Notes: generated by a model not told the origin, from the sequence alone. DNA of 18,260 nt from Burkholderiaceae bacterium (GCA_023260315.1 JALQVQ010000065.1:1-18260); one strand, 5' to 3'; positions 8,462 through 17,183 are shown, counted from the stretch's first letter. Numbers and translations are program-made.

Positions 8462-9471
8462 TGAGGATTGGCGCTGTTTTGCGGACGCGGTATTTGGCGA
8501 CAATCATCGCGTGTTTGGCAACGGTAGCCGGCGCGCACGCGGCGGACGCGCCTGGCTTGCGTGATTGGCTGGTGGAGGTCAACCGCGCCGCGACCGCACA
8601 GCGGTTTGTTGGCACCATGACCATTCGGTCTGAACGCGAGACGGCGGCTGCCAAAATTTGGCACTTTGGTAATGGGCGGGATCAATGGGAGCGCGTCGAC
8701 CTGATGACAGGGCCCGCGCACACCACTTTTAGGCGCAATGACGAGGTGGTCCTTTTCGACCATGCCAACAAGCAGGTTGTCATTGAGCGCAGAGATGATC
8801 TGGGGCTTTTCCCGGCTGTACTCAAGGCGCCCGGCAATACCGTTGCACGTCATTACATGATGCAGTCTCTCGGGCGCGAGCGGATTGCAGGTGAGTTGGC
8901 CATGGGCACGGCTCTGCAAGCGAACGACGCATGGCGCCATTCGTTCCGCATTTGGCGCTCTGCGCGCACTGGCTTGGTACTGAAGTGGCAGACCCTCATG
9001 AAGCCGGACGGCCCCGTGCTCGAGGAGGTTGCCTACAGTGACATGATGTTGGGCAATGATTCGGGGCTGTCTGAGGCGCAAATGCGCCAGTGGCTGGCGA
9101 CGCCACCCGACTATCGCGTCGTCAACGTGACCACGCCATCGGTCGATGTGGAGGCGCTACAGTGGGTCGCACCCCAAAATGTGCCTGGTTTCCACGCGAT
9201 GTCCGCGATGCTCGCACGCAGCCCCAATGACACCACTGAACCGACCGCAAAGGCGCCCGCGTCCCTGATTCAATGGGTGTTCTCAGACGGCCTCAGTTCA
9301 GCGTCGCTCTTCATCACAAAGAAGCAGGGGGCGCCCGGTATGGGCGCCGCCGTGCGCATGGGCGCGACCAACAGTGTTGCAAAACAGGTGGGTGCGTATT
9401 GGGTCACCGCCGTGGGGGAGGTGCCTGTGCGCACCCTGCATGCGTTGATCGATGGCGTGCGGCTGCCGTAG
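8461..9471 (+). CDS. rseB: Periplasmic sigma-E regulator RseB (MucB-like)
   Basis: RseB binds the periplasmic part of RseA and shields it from cleavage; lipids or mislocalised LPS release it. The 336-residue protein has a signal peptide (basic start, hydrophobic core LATIIACLATVAGA, likely cleavage after AHA at residue 27) and then the MucB/RseB fold: RDWLVEVNRAATAQRFVGTM at the start and a C-terminal domain with IQWVFSDGLSSASLFI and AYWVTAVGEVP. ATG 8461 shares one base with the rseA stop (TGATG), the usual coupling. The frame is open upstream to 8194 inside rseA, but that extension carries no signal peptide and is rejected. Confidence 0.93.
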   Translation: MRIGAVLRTRYLATIIACLATVAGAHAADAPGLRDWLVEVNRAATAQRFVGTMTIRSERETAAAKIWHFGNGRDQWERVDLMTGPAHTTFRRNDEVVLFDHANKQVVIERRDDLGLFPAVLKAPGNTVARHYMMQSLGRERIAGELAMGTALQANDAWRHSFRIWRSARTGLVLKWQTLMKPDGPVLEEVAYSDMMLGNDSGLSEAQMRQWLATPPDYRVVNVTTPSVDVEALQWVAPQNVPGFHAMSAMLARSPNDTTEPTAKAPASLIQWVFSDGLSSASLFITKKQGAPGMGAAVRMGATNSVAKQVGAYWVTAVGEVPVRTLHALIDGVRLP

Positions 9472-9488
9472 AGGTCCAATGGCCGGTT

Positions 9489-9516
9489 GGAACTTCCTTG
9501 AAATATTGGCCTCTGA
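9489..9516 (+). promoter_or_regulatory. Sigma-E promoter upstream of degP
   Basis: GGAACTT (9489-9495), a 16-base spacer, then TCTGA (9512-9516). This fits the AlgU/RpoE consensus GAACTT-N16/17-TCTGA exactly. Transcription would start near 9522, about 40 bases before degP. The only other GAACTT I noticed is inside lepB. Consensus is established knowledge; activity here is inferred. Confidence 0.75.
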
Positions 9517-9561
9517 CCCACACATCTCGATCATTGAGTTTGTTGAATAAGGAACGTCACG

Positions 9562-11175
9562 ATGCATAGCGAAACAGAAGCGGTCCCCCGTCAAGCCGTG
9601 TCAGCGCATCCCGCGCAAAGCCCTCGTGTTGGGCTCAAATGGCTTGTGGCTGCGGTTGTCGTGTCAGTGGGTGCCACATGGGCCGTTGCACGGTTCAGTG
9701 GCCCGAGTACAGTGGCTGCGGCCGCGGTCTCATCGCAGCGACCGGATACCGCATTTGATCGCGGGATGCTACACACGGTCGCCCAAACTGCAGACGCGAC
9801 TGAGCGGCCGATATTGGTATCCGGCTTGCCAGATTTCACGGTGCTTGTCGACCGGGTTGGCCCCTCGGTTGTGAACATTCGCACGACTGAGAAAGTCACC
9901 ATATCGCCACGCGGCACAAATCCCCAAAATGAGCAAATGCTCGAATTTTTCAGACGATTTGGGATCCCCGTACCACCCGGATTCATGCCACAACCGGGCG
10001 AAGAGGGCGACGCACCGCAAGCTGAAAACGGCCAGCGACCGAAGGGCATCGGATCAGGGTTCGTTCTGAGTGCGGATGGCTACATCATGACAAACGCGCA
10101 CGTCGTAGAAGGTGCGGATGAATTGATCGTGACTTTTCCCGACAAAACGGAATACCCTGGAAAGATCATCGGCGCGGACAAGCGAACCGACGTCGCTGTT
10201 GTCAAAATTGAGGCCAAAGGCCTCACGCCCGTTCAATTGGGTGACAGCGATCGATTGCGGGTGGGCGAGTGGGTGATGGCGATTGGCTCCCCCTACGGCC
10301 TTGAAAACACCGTCACGGCAGGCATTGTGAGCGCCAAGGCGCGTGAGACGGGTGATTTCCTTCCCTTTATCCAAACAGACGTTGCCATCAACCCAGGCAA
10401 TTCGGGTGGACCGCTGATTAACATGCGCGGCGAGGTTGTTGGCATCAACAGCCAAATCTATTCGCGTTCGGGTGGTTTCCAAGGGATCTCGTTCGCAATC
10501 CCAATCGCCGAAGCGGTGCGGGTATCGGATCAGCTACGGGCACAGGGTTACGTGAACCGCGGCCGCATCGGTGTCAGTATTGCTGAGGTTGATGCGGACG
10601 CCGCACAGGCCTTGGGCATGGAGAAGCCCACCGGTGCTTTGGTACGCGGTGTCGAGAGCGGTTCGCCCGCCGCCAAAGCGGGCATCGAGCCTGGTGATGT
10701 GATTGTGTTGTTCGATGGCAAGGTTGTGAGCCAATCGCGTGATCTGCCCCGAATCGTTGGCAACACCAAGCCCGACGCCAGGGTATCGATGACGGTCATT
10801 CGCCGCGGCAAAGAAAAGGTCTTGCAGATTCGTGTTGGTCGTTTCGAGCAGGAGGGCGTTGTAGCGGAAAAGCCCAAAACCCCAGAGCCCGTTGACTCGG
10901 GGGCCATCAAGGCAGCGGGCTTGGCGGTCGTTGATCTGACAGCCAGTGAGAAAAAGTCGCTCAAGCTCGATCAGGGGGTACGCGTGACAGCGGTGTCTGG
11001 GCCAGCGGCACGTGCGGGACTCGCGGTCGATGACGTGATCCTAACGGTTGCCAATACCCAGATTTCAAATGCGGCTGCGTTGGAAAGCGTGCTGAAAAAA
11101 TCCGATGGAACCAAGCCGCTGAGCATTTTGTTCAGGCGTGGTCAATGGGTGCAGTACACGCTCTTGCGCCGTTAG
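9562..11175 (+). CDS. degP: Periplasmic serine protease DegP/MucD (HtrA family)
   Basis: An HtrA-type protease and chaperone that removes misfolded envelope proteins. The 537 residues begin with a cytoplasmic segment and one membrane-anchor or signal helix (about residues 27-43, WLVAAVVVSVGATWAVA). The trypsin-like domain has the full triad: His180 in MTNAHVV, Asp210 in RTDVAVVKI and Ser281 in NPGNSGGPL. Two PDZ domains follow (about residues 333-430 and 452-535). A Pro/Gly/Glu-rich loop (about 132-155) precedes the protease core, as in MucD. Position directly after rseB is the usual algU-mucA-mucB-mucD order. AAGGAA precedes ATG 9562. A sigma-E promoter lies just upstream. Confidence 0.95.
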   Translation: MHSETEAVPRQAVSAHPAQSPRVGLKWLVAAVVVSVGATWAVARFSGPSTVAAAAVSSQRPDTAFDRGMLHTVAQTADATERPILVSGLPDFTVLVDRVGPSVVNIRTTEKVTISPRGTNPQNEQMLEFFRRFGIPVPPGFMPQPGEEGDAPQAENGQRPKGIGSGFVLSADGYIMTNAHVVEGADELIVTFPDKTEYPGKIIGADKRTDVAVVKIEAKGLTPVQLGDSDRLRVGEWVMAIGSPYGLENTVTAGIVSAKARETGDFLPFIQTDVAINPGNSGGPLINMRGEVVGINSQIYSRSGGFQGISFAIPIAEAVRVSDQLRAQGYVNRGRIGVSIAEVDADAAQALGMEKPTGALVRGVESGSPAAKAGIEPGDVIVLFDGKVVSQSRDLPRIVGNTKPDARVSMTVIRRGKEKVLQIRVGRFEQEGVVAEKPKTPEPVDSGAIKAAGLAVVDLTASEKKSLKLDQGVRVTAVSGPAARAGLAVDDVILTVANTQISNAAALESVLKKSDGTKPLSILFRRGQWVQYTLLRR

Positions 11176-11197
11176 TACGGGGTCGTTTTGCGGTTTT

Positions 11198-11230
11198 AAA
11201 AGTCGCTCAAATGACTTTGAGCGACTTTTT
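11198..11230 (+). terminator. Intrinsic terminator after degP
   Basis: A perfect 14-base-pair stem: 11198-11211 (AAAAGTCGCTCAAA) with 11216-11229 (TTTGAGCGACTTTT), loop TGAC, with the T run formed by the end of the right arm and 11230. As the flanks are A-rich and T-rich it could also act on - strand transcripts, but no - strand gene is seen nearby. Confidence 0.93.
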
Positions 11231-11502
11231 GTGCATTTTTGTGGGTGGGGTGTCCGAATAGCGGGAATTTATTTTCCGATATTTTTGCCAAGTAACAGTG
11301 TTGGAATCCTGCTTCGCCAGTCCAGATTACTGTGGTTTAGATGCCATAATTAACCACATTATGAAAGTTTGTGGCACGGCCGCGACGGTCGCCAACAGTC
11401 TTGCACAGGTTACCCAGATCGTTTGTGGATAACTTGTGATTAACATCTGGATAAATGTCCCCTCTGGATTGGCGAGTTGCGCGTCGCTATTCCCCTGTAG
11501 GG
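11231..11502. other. Non-coding AT-rich region with DnaA-box-like sites
   Basis: No convincing gene on either strand. DnaA-box-like 9-mers (consensus TTATCCACA or its complement TGTGGATAA) are: a perfect match on the - strand at 11424-11432 (within TTGTGGATAAC), TTAACCACA at 11350-11358 (one mismatch), TCTGGATAA at 11446-11454 (one mismatch), TGTGGTTTA at 11331-11339 and TGTGATTAA at 11435-11443 (two mismatches each). TGTGGTT (11331-11337) and AACCACA (11352-11358) also form a 7-bp inverted repeat. Whether DnaA binds here is unknown. Confidence 0.45.
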
Positions 11503-11530
11503 CTTGTGCCGCTTGGTTTTTGCCTACAAT
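11503..11530 (+). promoter_or_regulatory. Candidate sigma-70 promoter before the lepA leader
   Basis: TACAAT (11525-11530) is one base from the -10 consensus. The -35 is poorer: CTTGTG (11503-11508, 16-base spacer) or TTGTGC (11504-11509, 15-base spacer). Transcription would start near 11537. Low confidence because of the weak -35. Confidence 0.35.
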
Positions 11531-11571
11531 GGATCTCCAATTCATTGCAGTTGCCGCACATGATTGGTTTA

Positions 11572-11602
11572 GGGCGCGTCACCTTTCGACGCGCCCTTTT
11601 TT
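11572..11602 (+). terminator. Intrinsic terminator or attenuator just upstream of lepA
   Basis: GGGCGCGTC (11572-11580) pairs perfectly with GACGCGCCC (11588-11596) around a 7-base loop, followed by six T (11597-11602). It ends 25 bases before the lepA ATG. With the promoter candidate at 11503-11530 it would bound a transcript of about 65 nt, so it may end a small RNA or attenuate lepA. Confidence 0.8.
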
Positions 11603-11627
11603 ACGTGTCCACTTAAGTGTTTAGTTG

Positions 11628-13439
11628 ATGAAAAACATTCGGAATTTCTCGATCATTGCCCATATCGACCACGGCAAGTCAACCTTGGCTGATCGCCTGA
11701 TACAACGTTGTGGTGGCTTGAGCGATCGCGAGATGAGCGCTCAGGTTTTGGATTCGATGGATATCGAAAAAGAGCGCGGTATCACGATCAAAGCGCAAAC
11801 AGCGTCACTTCAGTACAAGGCGCGCGATGGACAAATTTACAACCTGAATCTGATCGACACACCGGGACACGTTGACTTCTCCTACGAAGTTTCGCGTTCG
11901 CTGTCGGCGTGTGAAGGTGCGTTGCTTGTCGTTGATGCAAGTCAGGGTGTTGAAGCCCAAACCGTCGCCAACTGTTACACCGCACTTGATCTCGGTGTCG
12001 AGGTTCTGCCAGTTCTGAACAAGATGGATCTGCCTCAGGCGGATCCAGATAACGCGCGCATGGAAATCGAGGAGGTCATTGGCATTGACGCGACCGACGC
12101 CATCCCATGCTCCGCAAAGACGGGTATGGGTATCGATGAGATCTTGGAATTGGTGGTGAAGTCAGTCCCACCCCCCAGGGGCAACCCGGATGGCCCTGTT
12201 CGTGCCATGATCGTCGACAGTTGGTACGACGCTTACGTGGGCGTCGTGATGTTGGTTCGTGTGGTCGATGGCGAAATTAAGCGCAACGATCGCATCAAGT
12301 TGATGGCAACCGACACCACCTACAACGCCGATAAGTTGGGTGTCTTCTCGCCCGCTGCGCTCTCAAAGGAGTCCCTTTCAGCCGGCGAGGTGGGTTTCAT
12401 TATTGCGGGTATCAAAGAGTTAACAAGTGCCAAGGTTGGCGACACGGTTACCGTCGTTCGCACGGGTACGGGCCAGGCCCAGTTCACCGCTGAAGAGCCA
12501 CTGCCAGGCTTCAAAGAGGTGCAACCCCAGGTTTTTGCGGGTTTGTTTCCGACGGAGGCTAGCCAATACGATGCCCTGCGCGATGCACTGGAAAAATTGC
12601 AACTCAACGATGCGGCGTTGCGCTACGAACCCGAGGTATCTCAGGCGTTGGGCTTCGGTTTCCGTTGCGGATTTCTCGGCCTGCTGCACATGGAGATTGT
12701 CCAAGAGCGTTTGGAGCGTGAGTTTGATCAAGACCTGATTACCACCGCGCCAAGTGTCGTTTACGAGGTGGAAACAGGTGATGGCGCGGTCATCATGGTG
12801 GAGAACCCGTCCAAGATGCCTGAGGTCGCGCGCATTCACGAAATCCGCGAGCCGATCGTGACCGTGCATCTTTACATGCCACAAGACTATGTTGGCGCTG
12901 TGATGACGCTTGCGAACCAGAAGCGCGGCGTGCAAATGAACATGCAGTATCACGGCAAGCAAGTCATGTTGACCTACGAATTGCCTTTAGGTGAGATTGT
13001 TCTTGACTTCTTTGATCGACTGAAATCGGTGAGTCGCGGCTATGCCTCAATGGACTACGAGTTCAAGGAATACCGCGCGGCTGATGTGGTGAAGGTTGAT
13101 ATTTTGTTGAACGGCGAACGCGTTGATGCGCTCGCCATCATCGTCCACCGCAGTCAGGCGCAACACCGCGGCCGTGGCGTTGTATCAAAGATGCGTGAAG
13201 TGATCTCACGCCAGATGTTTGATGTTGCTATTCAGGCGGCAATTGGCGGTAATATTTTGGCCCGTGAGACGGTAAAAGCGTTACGCAAAAACGTCCTTGC
13301 CAAGTGTTACGGGGGTGACGTGAGCCGAAAGCGCAAGTTGCTTGAAAAGCAAAAGGCGGGTAAGAAGCGAATGAAACAAATCGGCTCCGTTGAGGTGCCG
13401 CAAGAGGCATTCTTGGCGATTCTCCAAGTGGAAGATTGA
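11628..13439 (+). CDS. lepA: Elongation factor 4 (LepA), translation GTPase
   Basis: LepA/EF4 is a ribosome-bound GTPase proposed to act in translation under stress or in initiation and 30S assembly; it is not essential in most bacteria. The 603-residue protein starts [20 protein letters not shown] as in E. coli. G1 is [10 protein letters not shown]3 DTPGH, G4 NKMD and G5 SAKTG, and the LepA-specific C-terminal region ([21 protein letters not shown] through [17 protein letters not shown]) is present. ATG 11628 directly follows a TTG at 11625 in the same frame; ATG gives the usual N-terminus. No clear Shine-Dalgarno is visible, and a terminator hairpin lies close upstream. lepB starts right after, the classic lepA-lepB operon. 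Confidence 0.97.
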   Translation: MKNIRNFSIIAHIDHGKSTLADRLIQRCGGLSDREMSAQVLDSMDIEKERGITIKAQTASLQYKARDGQIYNLNLIDTPGHVDFSYEVSRSLSACEGALLVVDASQGVEAQTVANCYTALDLGVEVLPVLNKMDLPQADPDNARMEIEEVIGIDATDAIPCSAKTGMGIDEILELVVKSVPPPRGNPDGPVRAMIVDSWYDAYVGVVMLVRVVDGEIKRNDRIKLMATDTTYNADKLGVFSPAALSKESLSAGEVGFIIAGIKELTSAKVGDTVTVVRTGTGQAQFTAEEPLPGFKEVQPQVFAGLFPTEASQYDALRDALEKLQLNDAALRYEPEVSQALGFGFRCGFLGLLHMEIVQERLEREFDQDLITTAPSVVYEVETGDGAVIMVENPSKMPEVARIHEIREPIVTVHLYMPQDYVGAVMTLANQKRGVQMNMQYHGKQVMLTYELPLGEIVLDFFDRLKSVSRGYASMDYEFKEYRAADVVKVDILLNGERVDALAIIVHRSQAQHRGRGVVSKMREVISRQMFDVAIQAAIGGNILARETVKALRKNVLAKCYGGDVSRKRKLLEKQKAGKKRMKQIGSVEVPQEAFLAILQVED

Positions 13440-13444
13440 TAACT

Positions 13445-14446
13445 ATGGAAACCTCACAAAATCGTCATCTGGGCATTGCTGTCTTTACCGGTGCCTTACT
13501 GGCCACTTTTGTGGCCTACATGGTGGCGTGGTATCTGGGCTTTGTAGCTGGTAATTTTTCGTTGGTCTTGTTCATCCTCACCGTCGTCACAGGTGCTTAC
13601 TGGGTCGCAGAGCAAGTCAGCTTTAAGCCGGCACGAACGCGTGCCGCGGAGCGGCTTGCAGAGAGTTTGGTTGCCCGCCGCGATGCGCTTGCAGCGCAAG
13701 GTATTCAGCAAGTCGATACCTCGTGGGATGGCATTGCAGCGCAAGAAAACTTGCGCAAACAGCCTTGGTGGCTGGACTGGACTGCCGGCCTCTTTCCCGT
13801 TTTGCTGGCTGTTTTTATCCTCCGATCGTTTCTTTTTGAACCCTTCAAGATTCCCTCGGGCTCAATGGTTCCGACGCTGCGTGTGGGTGACCTGATACTC
13901 GTGAACAAGTTTCACTACGGGATTCGTTTGCCGATCTTAAACACCAAGGTCATCCCGTTCCATAACCCCGAGCGCGGTGATGTGATGGTTTTCCGCTATC
14001 CACCTCAGCCTTCTTTGGATTACATCAAGCGTGTGGTTGGGCTGCCCGGGGATCGCATCAGCTATCTGAATAAGACGCTTCGAATCAATGGTGAACTTGT
14101 TGAACAGAAACCGCTGGGTGATTTTTTTGACAGCGACAGCATGCGTTACAGCAAACAATTTGAAGCAACGTTGGGCGCCAAAAACATGCGTTTTTTAAAT
14201 GATCCGGATCGTCCTGCGTTTATTCCGGGTGCTTCAGATTTTTATGGCCGACAGGGCTGTACGTACAGTGTCGAAGGGGTGGAGTGCACGGTGCCAGCAG
14301 GCCACTATTTCATGATGGGTGATAACCGCGATAATTCCCTCGATTCACGCTATTGGGGTTTTGTGCCGGACGAGAACATCGTTGGTAAAGCGTTTTTCGT
14401 GTGGATGAATTTTTCTGATCTTGGACGAATCGGTGGTTTTGAATAA
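13445..14446 (+). CDS. lepB: Signal peptidase I
   Basis: LepB cleaves signal peptides from exported proteins at the outer face of the inner membrane. The Ser-Lys pair is clear: Ser140 in [10 protein letters not shown] and Lys195 in [11 protein letters not shown], with the later box [14 protein letters not shown]. Two hydrophobic segments lie at about residues 8-50 and a third ([16 protein letters not shown]) just before the active site. It is 333 residues. ATG 13445 lies 5 bases after the lepA stop; a TTG at 13436 overlapping that stop is a possible alternative. GGAAG (13429-13433) is the likely ribosome binding site. Confidence 0.96.
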   Translation: METSQNRHLGIAVFTGALLATFVAYMVAWYLGFVAGNFSLVLFILTVVTGAYWVAEQVSFKPARTRAAERLAESLVARRDALAAQGIQQVDTSWDGIAAQENLRKQPWWLDWTAGLFPVLLAVFILRSFLFEPFKIPSGSMVPTLRVGDLILVNKFHYGIRLPILNTKVIPFHNPERGDVMVFRYPPQPSLDYIKRVVGLPGDRISYLNKTLRINGELVEQKPLGDFFDSDSMRYSKQFEATLGAKNMRFLNDPDRPAFIPGASDFYGRQGCTYSVEGVECTVPAGHYFMMGDNRDNSLDSRYWGFVPDENIVGKAFFVWMNFSDLGRIGGFE

Positions 14447-14474
14447 ACGCGACAAACCCACTGAGGATGAGGCC

Positions 14475-15197
14475 ATGCGCCGCACTGAATTGGCAGCGCG
14501 GCTTGGCTACACGTTCAAACAACCCGGTTTGCTGCAGCAGGCCATTACCCACCGAAGCTTCAGCGCCACGCACTATGAGCGCCTTGAGTTCTTGGGAGAC
14601 TCGGTCCTAAATTTGGCCGTCTCCGCCATGCTCTACGAGCGACTGAACGACCTGCCAGAGGGCGATTTATCTCGGGTTCGCGCGAATTTGGTTCGACAGG
14701 ACACGTTGGCGGCGCTCGCCGAGGACCTGTCCCTCGGCCGTTGTTTGCGGTTGGGTGCCGGCGAGCAGCGAAGTGGTGGGCGGGAGCGCCCCTCCATCCT
14801 GGCGGACGCCGTTGAGGCCATCATTGGCGCCGTTTATCTAGATGGCGGCTTTGAAGCGGCAGCGACGCTCGTTAGGTCGCTGTACAAAAACACGCCTTTG
14901 GGTACCGGAAAAGCCGCCATGCAAAAAGACGGTAAAACGGCTTTGCAAGAGTGGTTGCAGGGGCGCAAAATGGCATTGCCCAAATACACCGTTGAAAAAA
15001 CCATGGGTGAAGCCCATCAGCAGACGTTCGAGGTATCGTGTGCGGTCGAAGACCTCCAGTTGCAAAGTATTGGCTCTGGGACGTCACGGCGCGCAGCCGA
15101 ACAAGCGGCGGCCGACAGCTTGCTAACGCGGCTGATCGCTCTGGATCAAGAGAAAACCAAGAAGCGTATCACCCGACCCAAACCGACTGCTCCCTAA
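14475..15197 (+). CDS. rnc: Ribonuclease III
   Basis: RNase III cuts double-stranded RNA and processes rRNA precursors and some mRNAs. The 240-residue protein has the signature [11 protein letters not shown], the catalytic [15 protein letters not shown] segment, and a C-terminal double-stranded RNA-binding domain (about residues 145-215: [18 protein letters not shown] through [16 protein letters not shown]). The tail after it is basic ([11 protein letters not shown]). ATG 14475 is chosen because it follows GAGGA (14463-14467) and aligns with known starts; in-frame TTG 14421 and GTG 14433 would overlap lepB. The lepB-rnc-era order is standard; a small gene often found between lepB and rnc in related genomes is absent here. 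Confidence 0.95.
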   Translation: MRRTELAARLGYTFKQPGLLQQAITHRSFSATHYERLEFLGDSVLNLAVSAMLYERLNDLPEGDLSRVRANLVRQDTLAALAEDLSLGRCLRLGAGEQRSGGRERPSILADAVEAIIGAVYLDGGFEAAATLVRSLYKNTPLGTGKAAMQKDGKTALQEWLQGRKMALPKYTVEKTMGEAHQQTFEVSCAVEDLQLQSIGSGTSRRAAEQAAADSLLTRLIALDQEKTKKRITRPKPTAP

Positions 15198-15206
15198 ACT
15201 GCTCGA

Positions 15207-16232
15207 ATGACTAAACCTACGCCAAAAAGTCCGCCTCAAGCGCAGACACACGATGACCTCAACCCCGATTTGGATCGCATGCTAAGCCAGATGGGTGGCA
15301 GAGCGAAGCACGCTGCCACGAGCGATCCGGATTTGCCTGAGGCGCCCACGGGGCCTCATCGTTGTGGCACGATCGCAATCGTTGGTCGACCCAACGTGGG
15401 GAAGTCAACGCTGCTCAATGCCCTCATCGGTCAAAAAGTCAGCATCACGTCACGCAAAGCGCAAACCACGCGCCACCGCATCACCGGCATTCGGACGGTT
15501 GGCGCCACGCAGTTCGTGTTTGTTGACACACCGGGTTTTCAGACCCGTCACGCGAATGCCCTTAATCGATCTTTGAATCGAACCGTCTTGGGTGCCATCA
15601 GTGATGTTGATTTGATCGTGTTCATGGTTGAAGCCAATCGATTTGGTCCTGATGATGCCAAGGTGCTGGCGCAGCTGCCCGCCAATATTCCGACCATTTT
15701 GCTGGCAAACAAACTCGACTTGATTCATCGCCGTGGCGATATCGCTCCTTGGCTTGCCAGCATGCAGGAGCGCCATCCGTTCGCTGAATACGTGCCGATG
15801 TCCGCGAAGACCGTGCGCGATGTGAAGCGTGTCTTCGCTATTTGCGAGCGCTACCTGCCGGAGCAAGATTGGATTTATCCCGCGGACGAGTTGACAGACA
15901 AAAGCGAGCGTTTCCTTGCCGCGGAAATTATCCGTGAGAAGATTTTTCGCTTAACAGGTGATGAATTGCCTTACACATCAACGGTGGTGATCGACAAGTT
16001 TGAGGAAGAAGGCAATTTGCGCCGCATCGCAGCGACGATTGTCGTTGAGCGTGAAGGTCACAAGGGGATGGTGATCGGCGAGGGGGGTGAGAAGCTCAAA
16101 CGCATTGGCACCGAAGCGCGCCACGAATTGGAAAACCTGATCGATGGCAAAGTGTTTCTCGAGATTTGGGTGAAAGTTAAATCCGGATGGGCCGACAGCG
16201 AAGCTCGCGTGCGTTCGTTTGGGTACGAGTAA
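15207..16232 (+). CDS. era: GTPase Era
   Basis: Era is an essential GTPase that binds the 3' end of 16S rRNA in 30S assembly. G1 is [10 protein letters not shown]3 DTPG, G4 NKLD and G5 SAK, and the C-terminal KH RNA-binding domain contains [16 protein letters not shown]. At 341 residues it is about 40 longer than the E. coli protein; the extra length is an N-terminal, Pro- and Asp-rich, low-complexity-looking extension (about residues 1-50) before [14 protein letters not shown] 15207, 9 bases after the rnc stop, has no clear Shine-Dalgarno; ATG 15279 or nearby inside the extension could be the true start. Confidence 0.95.
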   Translation: MTKPTPKSPPQAQTHDDLNPDLDRMLSQMGGRAKHAATSDPDLPEAPTGPHRCGTIAIVGRPNVGKSTLLNALIGQKVSITSRKAQTTRHRITGIRTVGATQFVFVDTPGFQTRHANALNRSLNRTVLGAISDVDLIVFMVEANRFGPDDAKVLAQLPANIPTILLANKLDLIHRRGDIAPWLASMQERHPFAEYVPMSAKTVRDVKRVFAICERYLPEQDWIYPADELTDKSERFLAAEIIREKIFRLTGDELPYTSTVVIDKFEEEGNLRRIAATIVVEREGHKGMVIGEGGEKLKRIGTEARHELENLIDGKVFLEIWVKVKSGWADSEARVRSFGYE

Positions 16233-16250
16233 GCGAAAGACGAATGGCGA

Positions 16251-17132
16251 ATGGCGATCACGCGTGTTCAAGACCAGTCAGCCTACGTATTGCACCGATA
16301 CGACTGGAGTGAAAGTAGCCTGATATTGGATATCTGGAGCCGCGATCATGGCCGGCTCGCGGTTGTCGCCAAGGGCGCCAAAAAGCCTGCTTCGCAGTTC
16401 CGACCGATCTTGTTGCCCTTGCAACCTTTGTGGCTGAGCTGGCGGGGTGATGCGGAAGTGCGAACCCTTCACGCGGCGCAATGGCAGGGCGGTTCAGTGA
16501 TGCCACAGGGCGAGGCTTTGTTAACCGGTTTCTATCTGAACGAGCTCCTGCTACGCCTTCTCGCGAGGGACGACCCTCACCCGCGTTTGTTTGATGTTTA
16601 CGATCAAGCCGCGCGCGATTTGTCGTCGCGCCCAAGCAGCTTGCTGAACGTGGCTCGGGCTTTCGAGTTGTTTGTTTTGCGTGAGCTCGGTGTGCTACCC
16701 GCGTTATCGGTGGAGAGCGCTGCGCTGACACCGTTGGTCGGCGATCAAACCTATCGCCTTCGCCCACAGGCGGGGCTGATGCATGCCCCTGAAGACGCAT
16801 TGGATGCCCTCACGGGTGACCACTGGGTGGCGCTGGATACGGCGATGCTGGTGATTGTGGCGCCGCTCTACGTGCCGCTGGTGGATCAACTGGGCTTTGA
16901 CCTGATTTGGTATGGCGTTCTCTACACGATCACCACGCAGATCGCGTATATGACCCCGCCCTTTGGCTATAACCTCTTTCTGATGCGGGCGATGGCCCCG
17001 CCAGAAATTGGCCTGCGCGATATCTATCGCTCCATCGTGCCGTTTGTGTTGCTCATGGTGTTGGCGCTCGCTCTCGTGATGGTCATTCCAGATATCGCGA
17101 TGTGGCTGCCGAACTCGGTTTACGGAAATTAA
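16251..17132 (+). CDS. recO: Chimeric ORF: RecO N-terminal ~195 residues joined to DctM C-terminus
   Basis: Residues 1 to about 195 are RecO, the mediator that helps load RecA on SSB-coated DNA: an N-terminal OB-fold part (AYVLHRYDWSESSLILDIWS, RLAVVAKGAKKPASQF, LLPLQPLWLSW) and then helical segments (LTGFYLNELLLRLL, ARAFELFVLRELGVLP). The position right after era is the usual place for recO. Around residues 193-200 the sequence changes to the last part of a TRAP large permease, with the frame kept open to 17132. A normal RecO would continue for roughly 50-70 more residues, so this one lacks its C-terminus and would probably not work. ATG 16251 follows the era stop by 18 bases. The fusion is more likely a join of two genomes than a functional protein. 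Confidence 0.85.
   Translation: MAITRVQDQSAYVLHRYDWSESSLILDIWSRDHGRLAVVAKGAKKPASQFRPILLPLQPLWLSWRGDAEVRTLHAAQWQGGSVMPQGEALLTGFYLNELLLRLLARDDPHPRLFDVYDQAARDLSSRPSSLLNVARAFELFVLRELGVLPALSVESAALTPLVGDQTYRLRPQAGLMHAPEDALDALTGDHWVALDTAMLVIVAPLYVPLVDQLGFDLIWYGVLYTITTQIAYMTPPFGYNLFLMRAMAPPEIGLRDIYRSIVPFVLLMVLALALVMVIPDIAMWLPNSVYGN
16836..17132 (+). pseudogene. dctM: TRAP transporter large permease (DctM), C-terminal fragment
   Basis: About 98 residues matching the end of a DctM-type TRAP permease: membrane segments DTAMLVIVAPLYVPLV, LIWYGVLYTITTQIAYM with the conserved MTPPFGYNLFLMRAMAPPE, and a final helix (IVPFVLLMVLALALVMVIPDIAMWLP). A full DctM is about 430 residues, so some 330 are missing, along with the partner DctQ. 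It has no start codon of its own here and reads on from recO. dctP follows after 51 bases. Leucine codons are mostly CTG/CTC, unlike the upstream genes. Type is given as a pseudogene because only the 3' part exists in this window. Confidence 0.85.
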
Positions 17133-17170
17133 CTAATAAAAGAGCCTGAACAGGGCCGATCAACCCCAAC

Positions 17171-17176
17171 AAGGAG
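17171..17176 (+). promoter_or_regulatory. Strong ribosome binding site for dctP
   Basis: AAGGAG at 17171-17176 lies 7 bases before ATG 17184. It is stronger than the sites of most upstream genes, several of which have none visible. Confidence 0.8.
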
Positions 17177-17183
17177 AAGAGAA

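Noticed and set aside
8014..9081. Long - strand open frame (355 codons) across rseA and rseB
   Set aside because: It mirrors two well-supported coupled genes on the + strand, shows no recognisable domain, and long antisense frames are common in GC-rich coding DNA.
11529..11624. Leader peptide of 31 codons ending just before lepA
   Set aside because: Its ATG overlaps the candidate -10 box, no ribosome site precedes it, and the sequence runs through the terminator hairpin; likely chance.
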